Origin: Elusimicrobia bacterium RIFCSPLOWO2_02_FULL_39_32
Lineage (GTDB): Bacteria > Elusimicrobiota > Elusimicrobia > 2-02-FULL-39-32
DNA length: 64,000 bases
NCBI GenBank assembly: GCA_001800135.1
Contig: MGUU01000014.1
Location: forward strand, 1 to 64,000
Reading direction: 5' to 3'
Positions 43,989-52,912 of the stretch are shown in pieces; position 1 is the first letter of the stretch; every line of letters starts with the position of its first letter. The translations under genes and the position numbers were made by a program. The notes below the pieces were generated by a model. It searched no databases and had not been told where the DNA came from. It saw nothing but the letters and a program-made list of their open reading frames with translations.

Positions 43989-45349
43989 ATGAATTGAACA
44001 AGCTGAGTTCATCTCAAGCTGATTTGACTGAAGAGTTGCGCAATCAAATTCATAAGCTCGCAACTGAATTTTATTTTTTAAAACATAAAGAAAAACGATT
44101 TATAGCTGGGCAAACAAAGATTCCTTATGCAGGTCGGGTGTTTGATGAGAAAGAAATTATCAATGGGATTGATTCAATTTTAGATTTCTGGCTTACTTTA
44201 GGGGAATATGGAGAAAAATTTGAGGAGAAGTTAAAAAATTATTTAGGAGTTAATAACGTTATTTTAGTCAATTCTGGTTCTTCTGCAAATTTAATAGCAA
44301 TATCTGCCCTATTATCAAATGAGCTGGAAACTCCACTTAAACCGGAAGATGAAGTCATTACGCCAGCTGTGACTTTTCCTAGCACCGTAGCTCCGTTAGT
44401 GTTGAATCGCCTCACCCCTGTTTTTTTGGATTGTGAAATCAACACCTATAATTTGGATTGTTCTAAATTGGAAGAATCACTTTCAAAAAAAGTTAAAGCC
44501 ATATTTATACCGCATACCTTAGGAAACTTTTGTAATATGGATATCCTATTAGAATTTGTCAAGAAACACAAACTTGCATTAATTGAAGATTCATGCGATG
44601 CTTTAGGTTCAAAATGGAAAGGAGAATATGCAGGAACTTTAGGTTCAATGGGCACTATCAGTTTTTATCCTGCTCATCATATTACCATGGGAGAAGGCGG
44701 AGCTATTACAACCAACAACGGCCGATTGGCTAAGATTTTACGTTCACTCAGAGACTGGGGCAGGGATTGTTGGTGTAAAACAGGCGTATCCAACACTTGT
44801 CAAAAAAGGTTTGGTTGGCAATTAGGAGATTTACCTCTTGGTTATGACCACAAATATATATACTCTCATATTGGATATAATTTAAAACCAACTGATATTC
44901 AGGCTGCGATTGGCTTTGCTCAATTGGATAAACTACCTATTTTTATTATTAAAAGAAAGGAAAATTTTTCTAAGTTGTATCAAATTTTTTCATCTTGGCC
45001 TGATTTTTTTATTCTTCCCCAATGGCATAAAAATGCCGAACCCTCTTGGTTTTGTTTTCCTATTACAGTAAAACAAAACCCATATTTTTCAAGAAGGGAT
45101 CTCGTCCAATGGTTAGAAAATAATAAAATTGAAACCCGTCTCCTTTTTGGGGGTAATATCTTAAGACAACCTGCTTACAAAAATATTTCACATCGGGTTG
45201 TTGGCCATCTGAATAATTCTGACTTAATTATGAATCAAACATTTTTTCTTGGTGTTTATCCTGGCATTTCTAATGAAATGATTGATTATATTCAAGAAAA
45301 AACATCACAATTTATTAAAAAGGCTGTGATCTCTAAAAAATATTCCTAA
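43973..45349 (+). CDS. rfbH: CDP-4-keto-6-deoxyglucose 3-dehydratase (RfbH)
   Basis: RfbH/E1 removes the C3 hydroxyl of CDP-4-keto-6-deoxyglucose using PMP and an electron from a [2Fe-2S] centre. The DegT-fold protein has FYPAHHITMGEGGA, where His replaces the PLP lysine. The C-rich segment RDCWCKTGVSNTC matches the iron-sulfur-binding part of the family. Other matches are VNSGSSANLIAISAL and DSCDALGSKWKG. The reductase partner (E3/RfbI) is not in the window. At 458 residues it is slightly longer than the usual 437. Confidence 0.94.
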   Translation: MVSRVNELNKLSSSQADLTEELRNQIHKLATEFYFLKHKEKRFIAGQTKIPYAGRVFDEKEIINGIDSILDFWLTLGEYGEKFEEKLKNYLGVNNVILVNSGSSANLIAISALLSNELETPLKPEDEVITPAVTFPSTVAPLVLNRLTPVFLDCEINTYNLDCSKLEESLSKKVKAIFIPHTLGNFCNMDILLEFVKKHKLALIEDSCDALGSKWKGEYAGTLGSMGTISFYPAHHITMGEGGAITTNNGRLAKILRSLRDWGRDCWCKTGVSNTCQKRFGWQLGDLPLGYDHKYIYSHIGYNLKPTDIQAAIGFAQLDKLPIFIIKRKENFSKLYQIFSSWPDFFILPQWHKNAEPSWFCFPITVKQNPYFSRRDLVQWLENNKIETRLLFGGNILRQPAYKNISHRVVGHLNNSDLIMNQTFFLGVYPGISNEMIDYIQEKTSQFIKKAVISKKYS

Positions 45350-45364
45350 TAAAATTCCACATTT

Positions 45365-46060
45365 ATGAATAACAAACCGCCCATAAAATTATCCATCATT
45401 ATTCCTGTATATAATGAAAAAAATACTATTTCTGTCGTGTTGGAAAAAGTAAAAAACATAGATATTCCCAAAGAAATCATCGTCGTGGACAATTGTTCAA
45501 CTGATGGAACAAAAGAATTATTGAAGCAAATAGAAGGTATAGACCAACTTATTCTTCAACCAACGAATTTAGGCAAAGGGAATTCTATTCGAACCGCAAT
45601 CCCTCATGTAAAAGGAGAATTTACCATTATTCAAGATGCGGATTTAGAATATAATCCAGACTCCTTTTATTCTCTATTAAATGAAGCAGAATCAGGTGCG
45701 TTTGATGTGGTTTATGGTTCTCGACTTAGAGGGGGGGTTATCAGAACACGATATGTGAGTTATTATTTTGGTGTACAGGTCTTAACTTTTCTAATTAATA
45801 AATTTTTTAATGCAAATTTGACAGATGCGGCTACAACCTATAAGTTAATTCGTACCCATGTTTTAAAGAGTTTAAATCTGAGATGTCACGGTTTTGATCT
45901 TGACTTTGAGTTAACAAACCAAATACTTAAAAAAGGTATAAAGATTGCGGAGATCACTATCCCCTATACTCCGCGTTCATTTAAAGATGGAAAAAAAATT
46001 AGAGCATGGGATGGTTTAAAAGCTCTAAAAATTATTTTTAAAAATTTTTTATTCGATTAA
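45365..46060 (+). CDS. GT2 polyprenyl-phosphate sugar synthase-like protein
   Basis: A 231-residue DPM1-type GT2: SIIIPVYNEKNTI, VVDNCSTDGTKELL, the metal-binding QDADLEYNP, VVYGSRLRGG and ATTYKLIRTHVL. It has no membrane helix of its own. It starts 15 bases after rfbH without a clear SD. Its GT-C partner lies two genes on (47647), with a radical SAM gene between them. Confidence 0.85.
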   Translation: MNNKPPIKLSIIIPVYNEKNTISVVLEKVKNIDIPKEIIVVDNCSTDGTKELLKQIEGIDQLILQPTNLGKGNSIRTAIPHVKGEFTIIQDADLEYNPDSFYSLLNEAESGAFDVVYGSRLRGGVIRTRYVSYYFGVQVLTFLINKFFNANLTDAATTYKLIRTHVLKSLNLRCHGFDLDFELTNQILKKGIKIAEITIPYTPRSFKDGKKIRAWDGLKALKIIFKNFLFD

Positions 46061-46111
46061 TAATTCTAAATAGCGCTGCACAATTTTTTAAGATATTAAA
46101 AACATAGCTTA

Positions 46112-47650
46112 ATGAATCCTAAATTTAAAAATTGTATTGTAACCTTAATTCGAGGCCCTTTAGTTGCGCCACTGGGGAGTCTCAATAATGAACCCACCCC
46201 AGCTTTAGGTTTAGCTTTTCTTGCAGGGACTCTAAAAGAAGCTGGATTTGATGTTCGTGGCATTGATGCAACCGCAGAGAATATCAATCAAATCAAGCCA
46301 ATTGCAAATACCAAACTACAATATAATGGACTTGGCATCGAAGAAATTATAGATAAAATTTGTCCTTCTACAAAAGTTATTGCGATTTCAGCAATGTTTT
46401 CACATGAATGGACCTTCATCAAAAAACTCATCACAAGTATTAAAAATGCTTTTCCTAATATCCCAATCATCGCAGGAGGAGAACACTCAACAGCTTTATC
46501 AGAGTACAGTTTAAGAGATTGCCCATCCTTAGATTATATTGGAATAGGTGAAGGGGAAGAAATAATATTAGAATTTTGCACTAAAATTGCAACAGACCAA
46601 ACTATCAGTGATGTCAATGGTCTTATTTATCTAAAGAACGGAGACCTAGTTAAAAATCCTCTAAAAAATCGAATCAAAGATATAGATAACATTCCATGGC
46701 CAGATTGGGAAATTATACCCATTAAACCCTACTTAAACAATTCAATAAGTTTTGGCGCAAGCTTTGGCAGGAACATGCCTATTATGGCTTCTCGTGGTTG
46801 TCCATACCAATGTACTTTTTGTTCAAATCCTACGATGTGGACAACTCGATATAATATTCGTTCACCAGACAAGGTTATAGAAGAAATAAAATATTATAAA
46901 GAAAAGTATGATATTACTGGTTTACAATTTTATGATTTGACAGCTATTATAAAAAAAGAATGGACTATGGAATTCTGTCAAAAATTATTAGATGAGAAAA
47001 TAAACTTGGAGTGGAGTTTGCCTTCTGGAACGAGGAGCGAAGCCCTAGATGATGAGTCTCTTGCCATGCTTGCAAAAACTAATTGTAGATATCTTGTCTA
47101 TGCGCCAGAAAGCGGATCTCCAGAAACCCTAAAACTTATTAAGAAGAAAATTTCTTTGACCAAAATGAAAGCGTCAATTCATTCGGCCATAAACAATGGC
47201 ATTATTGTACGAACAAATCTTATCATAGGATTTCCACATGAAACTAGAAAGAATATCTGGCAAACTTTAAAAACACAATTCCAATTCGCTTTAATGGGAG
47301 TAGATGAGGCCCCTCTTTATCCCTTTCAGCCTTATCCAGGAACTGAACTCTTTGATTATCTTTTAAATAAAGGGAAATTAAAAGTAAACGATTCCTATTT
47401 TGAAATTCTTTCAACTCTCTCCACAGGCAAGTTTTCTATGCCAGATGACTCTTTCTGTGAAAATGTAGGTAAACGTGAACTGCATTTTTATCGCATTCTA
47501 GGTTTTTTCTCATTCTATTTTCTTTCATATGTTCTTTTTCCAAAACGAATTTTACGTACTATTTTAAATTTATTTTTTACTAACAAATCCAGCACCGTCT
47601 TTGAGCAAAGGTTAAAAGATAAATTACGCAGATTTAAACCTATATTTTGA
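46112..47650 (+). CDS. B12-binding-domain radical SAM protein (BchE/HpnJ-like)
   Basis: The N-terminal B12-like domain includes PTPALGLAFLAGTLKEAGFDV and AGGEHSTALSEYSL; the radical SAM core has ASRGCPYQCTFCSNP (CX3CX2C) near residue 230, followed by YAPESGSPETLKLIKKKI. A C-terminal hydrophobic stretch (FFSFYFLSYVLFP) may sit on the membrane, hinting at a lipid or lipid-linked substrate. It overlaps the following GT-C gene by 4 bases. The function is not established. Confidence 0.85.
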   Translation: MNPKFKNCIVTLIRGPLVAPLGSLNNEPTPALGLAFLAGTLKEAGFDVRGIDATAENINQIKPIANTKLQYNGLGIEEIIDKICPSTKVIAISAMFSHEWTFIKKLITSIKNAFPNIPIIAGGEHSTALSEYSLRDCPSLDYIGIGEGEEIILEFCTKIATDQTISDVNGLIYLKNGDLVKNPLKNRIKDIDNIPWPDWEIIPIKPYLNNSISFGASFGRNMPIMASRGCPYQCTFCSNPTMWTTRYNIRSPDKVIEEIKYYKEKYDITGLQFYDLTAIIKKEWTMEFCQKLLDEKINLEWSLPSGTRSEALDDESLAMLAKTNCRYLVYAPESGSPETLKLIKKKISLTKMKASIHSAINNGIIVRTNLIIGFPHETRKNIWQTLKTQFQFALMGVDEAPLYPFQPYPGTELFDYLLNKGKLKVNDSYFEILSTLSTGKFSMPDDSFCENVGKRELHFYRILGFFSFYFLSYVLFPKRILRTILNLFFTNKSSTVFEQRLKDKLRRFKPIF

Positions 47651-49494
47651 TCAAATTTTTCACTTATAAATCACTTCTAAAATCCCCCATTATGGAACCT
47701 TATAATATAAATAAATCAATTTTTAAATTAGATAAATTTATGACTAAAAATATTTTTATAAAAATTTGTTTCATCTGTACTTTCTTTTTAAGCGCAACTG
47801 TTTATTTTTCTAATTTAGGTCATGGAACTCCTAGTTTACAAAAACATCTTCTTATTTTTAGATCATTGAAAGAACTTAAATTATGGATTCCTAAAATAAT
47901 TGAGCTTAGAAATCAATATTATAAAGGTATGGGGGATCTTTTAAATCCCAATAAACCATTTAAAGAAACGTATGATAAACTTTTTCTTTCTCATACAACT
48001 GTTCTTCCTTTTAATGAGTTGCCACAAACTCTAATCTTGGATAGAATTCGAGGTTATTTAATTGGTGTTATGAATTCTGATGAGCAAAATACTATGAAAG
48101 CCATAGGCCAACTAAACCCTCTAAAATTACAATTCAATCCCGGAGTGAATAGTTTTTATGGTGGTTTTTATTATTATAGTTGTGGCGGCACTTTGATTTT
48201 TGCTAAATTTATAGGTTATATCAGCTTAAAAAGCAACATTGATTTTTATTTTCTTCATCCTGAGGAAACTCGCAGAATGTATATCCTTATTCGTTCCATA
48301 GGTGTTATTTCTACACTATTGACAGGTTGTCTTCTCTTTTTTTGGATAGGAAATTTAAATGATTATAAAAATGGGCTTCTATCTTTCCTATTTTTTATTT
48401 TTACACCTGGGTTAGTTCCCTATAGTCATTTTGCAAAAGCGCATACTTATGGAATGTTTCTAACGTTTTTGGGGTTCTATTTTGCGTGGAAAACAATAGA
48501 GAATCCATCAAAAAAGAACTATTTATTAAGCGGCTTATTTCTAGGATGTTCCGCGGGAAGCATTATCACCAATCTTACAGTTGGGTCTGTCTTATTTTTT
48601 GTGGAGTTTGGAAGAAATAATTGGAAGTTTAAGCCAATATTTTTAAATAAAAAATTTTGGATGAGTTGTATTATTTTTTTAGGAGCATATCTTATCACAA
48701 ATTATTATATTTTTACCGATTTTGCGGGATTCCAACGTTTTCTATTAACCATAAAGGAATATTTGCAAGGGTATGATGAATCCTATGGAGAATTTCGATT
48801 CTCACAATCCATGCAATTTTTAAAAGACATGTTTACCAGCCAAATTCACTGGTCTATTTTTCCATTTCTAGTGACAGGCTGTATTGCAAGCGCAATTAGC
48901 GATAAATTATTTTTTAAAATTTGTTTCCATATCTTTGTTTTCCTTTTACTAATGAATATTCTTTTTACCAGACATCCGGGTGTTAACATGAGAATAATGC
49001 CATTGGTTGCCATTTTATCTACATTTGGCTGTACCAGACTTCTAAAATGTAATTTTAAGCTGTTTAAGGGTGTTATATATTTTTATATTTTTTTTACCAT
49101 CTCAATTTCTTTTTTAAAAAGTTATTTTTATTCAACATTCAATCAAGAACCAGATCATTTTTTTTCAGCTGGACAATGGACCAATTCACGAATACCCAAG
49201 GGGGAAACAATAGGAGTTATGGGGGGGATATTATCCCAAGTCCTATTCCCTCCAATTTATTTCTTAGACTACAAACTTATTTCCATTCCACTATCTTTAA
49301 CACAACTATCTTTTACCAAAGAGAATCTTCCCAATTATGTGATTTCTAGATCAATAGATCATCCTATCCTCCAAAAATATTATGAAATAGCCCAAAGTTG
49401 GGTTCAGCCAAACGAATTTTTAGGAATCCCTTTTGAAACCAAAGGGATTTTTAGCGGTCATGTTGATTTATTTATTTTGAAAAAAAAAGAATGA
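47647..49494 (+). CDS. GT-C-like membrane glycosyltransferase
   Basis: A large membrane protein with about 11 helices. The region NPLKLQFNPGVNSFYGGFYYYSCGG followed by YSHFAKAHTYGMFLTFLGFYF parallels the protein at 54626, and both are of PMT_2/GT39 type. The track start is TTG at 47647, in ATGA-like overlap (TTGA) with the radical SAM gene. ATG 47692 or 47740 is also possible; the last would put the first helix (IFIKICFICTFFLSATVYF) right at the N-terminus. Sugar and acceptor are unknown. Confidence 0.75.
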   Translation: MIKFFTYKSLLKSPIMEPYNINKSIFKLDKFMTKNIFIKICFICTFFLSATVYFSNLGHGTPSLQKHLLIFRSLKELKLWIPKIIELRNQYYKGMGDLLNPNKPFKETYDKLFLSHTTVLPFNELPQTLILDRIRGYLIGVMNSDEQNTMKAIGQLNPLKLQFNPGVNSFYGGFYYYSCGGTLIFAKFIGYISLKSNIDFYFLHPEETRRMYILIRSIGVISTLLTGCLLFFWIGNLNDYKNGLLSFLFFIFTPGLVPYSHFAKAHTYGMFLTFLGFYFAWKTIENPSKKNYLLSGLFLGCSAGSIITNLTVGSVLFFVEFGRNNWKFKPIFLNKKFWMSCIIFLGAYLITNYYIFTDFAGFQRFLLTIKEYLQGYDESYGEFRFSQSMQFLKDMFTSQIHWSIFPFLVTGCIASAISDKLFFKICFHIFVFLLLMNILFTRHPGVNMRIMPLVAILSTFGCTRLLKCNFKLFKGVIYFYIFFTISISFLKSYFYSTFNQEPDHFFSAGQWTNSRIPKGETIGVMGGILSQVLFPPIYFLDYKLISIPLSLTQLSFTKENLPNYVISRSIDHPILQKYYEIAQSWVQPNEFLGIPFETKGIFSGHVDLFILKKKE

Positions 49495-49517
49495 AAAATT
49501 TCTACTTATTTTTGATA

Positions 49518-49523
49518 TATAAT
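49518..49523 (+). promoter_or_regulatory. Possible -10 box before GT2 at 49532
   Basis: TATAAT stands 8 bases before the ATG, the same spacing as at rfbF. No convincing -35 box is seen 17 bases upstream. No SD precedes the gene, which fits a leaderless transcript. Confidence 0.4.
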
Positions 49524-49531
49524 CATACCAA

Positions 49532-50725
49532 ATGATTCTTTCCATTGTCGTTCCTGCATACAACGAAGAACAAGCGATCGAAGATACCATACAAGATTTA
49601 TTGAAGGCTGAGAAAATAATTTTTCTTCAATGCCCAGAAATTAAGTTGGTAGAGGTATGGATAGTAGATGATGGTTCACAAGATAAGACGGCAGAAATAG
49701 TCAAGAGACATCAGGAAGTACATTTGATCTCCTATAAAAAAAATCTTGGGTATGGAGCGGCATTGAAGAATGGGTTTGATCATGCCAGTGGCGATTTACT
49801 TGCGTTCATGGATGCTGATCGCACACTGGACGCTTCTGCATTTGCCACTCTTTGCAGAACTTTGTTAGATCGCAGCGCAGATATCGTGGTAGGAAATAGG
49901 CTACATATTAACAGCCAGATGCCGATTGTTCGCAAGCTCGGGAATATTTTATTTGCGGCGATGGTCAGACTTTTGGCTGGAGTACAGGTGGGGGATGTAG
50001 CCAGTGGCATGAGAGTATTCCGTCGTGAAATTTTTCCTCATTTGGTTCCACTTCCAAATAATCTAAGTTTTACTCCTGCCATGAGTACTCGAGCGACTAT
50101 GGAAAATCTCTATATGGTAGAGGAGCGGGTACCCTACTTATCCAGAGTTGGGAAGTCCAAGTTGAGCATTATCAAAGATGGATATATTTTTAGCACTATT
50201 ATTCTTCAAATCGCATTCTCCTATCAGCCAGCGAAATTTTTTGTCTATTTTGGATGTGTGCTTCTTCTTGTGTCTCTGGGCTATTTGCTTCCCACTCTCG
50301 CTCACTATTTTTATCTGCGTAGTATACCGGACTACTACATTTATCGTCTTCTGACTATATTGGTCTGCGGAGTTGTAGGAGTGCATCTATGTCTACTTGG
50401 GCTTTTTGCTCAACAAATGGTAGATAATCAAAACAATAATAAACCGCGCCGCTGGTACAATCTACTTTATGATTGGATGGGAGAACGATTTTTGTTCAAC
50501 ACCGGTTTTTTCCTGATGTTAACTGGATTCGGGCTAAATTTCAAAGGGATACTGCATTACTTAAAAACTCTAACTGTAGAAGAACACTGGTCATATCCCC
50601 TTGCAGGCGCTGGATTCATGTTGTTGGGTTCTAATCTGATCTCTTTTGGCGTTGTGAGAAAAGTTATAACTCTTTTTCAAGAACGCTTAGGAGCTTCTAG
50701 AAAAATAACTAAGGACCATCAATGA
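49532..50725 (+). CDS. GT2 polyprenyl-phosphate sugar synthase with C-terminal membrane domain
   Basis: The GT2 domain (residues 1-230) has SIVVPAYNEEQAIE, VDDGSQDKTAEIV, FMDADRTLD (metal site) and VASGMRVFRREIF, and it is followed by four or so membrane helices (for example FFVYFGCVLLLVSLGYLLP). Membrane-bound DPM1-type enzymes make polyprenyl-phosphate sugars on the inner face. It overlaps the GT-C gene 50722 by 4 bases, forming the fourth such pair of the window. Confidence 0.85.
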   Translation: MILSIVVPAYNEEQAIEDTIQDLLKAEKIIFLQCPEIKLVEVWIVDDGSQDKTAEIVKRHQEVHLISYKKNLGYGAALKNGFDHASGDLLAFMDADRTLDASAFATLCRTLLDRSADIVVGNRLHINSQMPIVRKLGNILFAAMVRLLAGVQVGDVASGMRVFRREIFPHLVPLPNNLSFTPAMSTRATMENLYMVEERVPYLSRVGKSKLSIIKDGYIFSTIILQIAFSYQPAKFFVYFGCVLLLVSLGYLLPTLAHYFYLRSIPDYYIYRLLTILVCGVVGVHLCLLGLFAQQMVDNQNNNKPRRWYNLLYDWMGERFLFNTGFFLMLTGFGLNFKGILHYLKTLTVEEHWSYPLAGAGFMLLGSNLISFGVVRKVITLFQERLGASRKITKDHQ

Positions 50726-52182
50726 ACCTTATTTTTTCAGAAACTTCCGGAAAACTGTGTTTAATTTTATTCATAGCTATAATTTTGCGTTTCATTTTTT
50801 TTACCAACATCTTACATAACCCTGAAAGAATGATGTATGGTGACTCTAAAGAATATCATCAGCTGGCTCTCAATCTATTAAATAGGCATGAGTTCGGCTC
50901 CAGAGAAAATGGTTCATTTATGCCCGATGCGGAGCGGCAAATTCTCTATCCTCTTTTTGTTGCGGGCATTTATCTTTTTTCTGGACATCGCCCGGAAGTC
51001 ATCGCATTCTTTCAAAACCTGATAGATGTACTCTCTGTGTTTCTGATCTTTTGTATAGGACAAATGCTTGCTGGAAGGTCAGTTGCGCTGGTCTCTTCAA
51101 CGCTTTATGCTATGAACCCTATTCCCCTGCTCCAGAATCAATTCCTACTAACTGAAACATTATTTATTTTTCTTATTTTGGTGGGTTTATTTGGATTATT
51201 TTATTCTATGCAACGTCATTGGATTTGGATATTTATCAGTTCGATTGCGTGGGGATTAGCCACATATATTCGGCATGCTGGAATGTTTATGGTTGTCTAT
51301 TTAGGGATATTCACGGTGGCATTGCAGTGGCAAACTGGAAAGATACAAGCATTTGCTCGATGTGCTGCCACTTGTGGACTGTTTCTCTTACTTTTGCTTC
51401 CATGGTATGTTCGCAATTATACCCTGTTCAATAAAATATTTTTTTCAACTAGTAGTAAAAAAACGTTCGTGATTTATCATGTCGGACATACCTTGTCCCG
51501 AGTTAATAATGTCCCTCCTAGGGAAGTTCTTCAGGATTTTTTTAATCAAACTTTGTCGAAACAGGGCGAATCGGAATTGTCCCGACTAAAGAGCAACACA
51601 AAATATTGGAGCAACTGGTGGAACCAAAACCCTTACCTCACAGAGATATTTTATCAGGAAGGTGTTCAGAAGTTGTCAAAGTATCCTAAAGTATATCTTT
51701 TTGGTTTAATTCAGAACGTCTTGAGACTTTCCTTATTTCCATCGAGCTCTAAGAATGAAAACATCACATTTTTTTTGGGCCTAGAGCCAATCCCTATTCA
51801 TCCACTTCGTAAGGAATTAAAACAGTTTTTGTCTGAGGGGAATTGGATAGGAGCGATTCGCCATTTTTTGGAAATGCGTATTGGTCCCCTATCCCTTCTT
51901 GGACAGATATTGTGGTTATGGCTCTTTTTATTTGAGGGACCTGTTCTGATATTAGGATTGCTTACTCTCTTCAGCGTTTTTTATTACAAAAAATCTTTTT
52001 TTCTAAAACTTTTTTGTTCGCTGTCGTTTCTTACCGTTTTCTATTTTTTTGCCTCGCCAGGTTTGGATTTTGAACTGCGTTATAGGTTTCCAGTTGAACC
52101 GTTGCTCTGCTTATGTGCAGCTATTTTCTTATGCGATTTCAATCAATCTAAGACTTGCCGAACTCATACATTTTCAGAGTAA
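50722..52182 (+). CDS. GT-C membrane glycosyltransferase (PMT_2-like)
   Basis: The protein has about 10 membrane helices. The first loop (MMYGDSKEYHQLALNLLN) has the acidic residue expected in ArnT/PMT_2 enzymes, and the second (DAERQILYPLFVAGIYLF) matches the family pattern. A soluble insert lies at about residues 240-400. It probably uses the product of the upstream GT2, with which it overlaps (ATGA). The acceptor is unknown. Confidence 0.8.
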   Translation: MNLIFSETSGKLCLILFIAIILRFIFFTNILHNPERMMYGDSKEYHQLALNLLNRHEFGSRENGSFMPDAERQILYPLFVAGIYLFSGHRPEVIAFFQNLIDVLSVFLIFCIGQMLAGRSVALVSSTLYAMNPIPLLQNQFLLTETLFIFLILVGLFGLFYSMQRHWIWIFISSIAWGLATYIRHAGMFMVVYLGIFTVALQWQTGKIQAFARCAATCGLFLLLLLPWYVRNYTLFNKIFFSTSSKKTFVIYHVGHTLSRVNNVPPREVLQDFFNQTLSKQGESELSRLKSNTKYWSNWWNQNPYLTEIFYQEGVQKLSKYPKVYLFGLIQNVLRLSLFPSSSKNENITFFLGLEPIPIHPLRKELKQFLSEGNWIGAIRHFLEMRIGPLSLLGQILWLWLFLFEGPVLILGLLTLFSVFYYKKSFFLKLFCSLSFLTVFYFFASPGLDFELRYRFPVEPLLCLCAAIFLCDFNQSKTCRTHTFSE

Positions 52183-52185
52183 ATC

Positions 52186-52215
52186 ATTGTCAGTAAAAAA
52201 ATTTTTATTGTCAGT
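52186..52215 (+). repeat. Direct repeat ATTGTCAGT x2, 21 bp apart
   Basis: ATTGTCAGT occurs at 52186-52194 and 52207-52215, a period of two helical turns, just upstream of a possible -10 box (TACAAT, 52225-52230) and the acetyltransferase gene. It may be a regulator site; it could also be chance. Confidence 0.4.
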
Positions 52216-52252
52216 GGAAAGTGATACAATATTTTTTTAGGATGATACACGA

Positions 52253-52912
52253 ATGAAACTTAAAAAACAAATTTTTATTGGAAAAAATAAACGATTTGAT
52301 AAAAATATTAAACTAGGTATTGCTCCTAGCAGACAGATTTCCAATCTAAAGCTAATTCTGGGTCGGGATGCTTATTTGCGTTCAGGCACCACCATCTATC
52401 TTGGCACTTGTATCGGAGACTATCTTCAAACAGGTCATAATGCTCTTATACGGGAAGAAAATAATATCGGTGATCATTTTTCTCTTTGGAGCAATTCAGT
52501 TATTGATTATGGATGTAGTATTGGGAATAATGTTAAAATTCACTGTAATTGCTATATTGCTCAGTTTACTATCATTGAAGATAACGTTTTTATAGCTCCA
52601 GGAGTGATCATAGCTAATGATTTGCATCCGGGTTCTCCCAATGCTTTTGCCTGTATGAAAGGTCCAACTATTAAACAAGGAGCTTTGATTGGAGGCAATG
52701 TTACACTATTGCCTCATATTACCATTGGGGAATACTCTTTGATTGGAGCAGGCAGCGTGGTAACCAAAGACATTCCAGCATATTCTCTGGCTTATGGAAA
52801 TCCTGCGCGAGTTATAAAAAAAATCACAGATATTCGATGCAAAATCAAACACCACATGCCATATAAATTTTTACTAGATGAGCTTGTCAAAAAAGGAAAA
52901 GATAATGATTAA
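52253..52912 (+). CDS. Left-handed beta-helix acyltransferase
   Basis: A 219-residue hexapeptide-repeat protein: repeats such as GNNVKIHCNCYIAQFTIIED, IAPGVIIANDLHPGS (active-site-like His) and IGEYSLIGAGSVVTKDIPAYSLAYGNPARVIK give a left-handed beta helix. Such enzymes add acetyl groups to sugars. The next gene is a Gfo/Idh/MocA oxidoreductase, as in WlbA/WlbB-type amino-sugar pathways; no aminotransferase gene is adjacent. A TTAGGAT box lies upstream of the ATG. Confidence 0.85.
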   Translation: MKLKKQIFIGKNKRFDKNIKLGIAPSRQISNLKLILGRDAYLRSGTTIYLGTCIGDYLQTGHNALIREENNIGDHFSLWSNSVIDYGCSIGNNVKIHCNCYIAQFTIIEDNVFIAPGVIIANDLHPGSPNAFACMKGPTIKQGALIGGNVTLLPHITIGEYSLIGAGSVVTKDIPAYSLAYGNPARVIKKITDIRCKIKHHMPYKFLLDELVKKGKDND

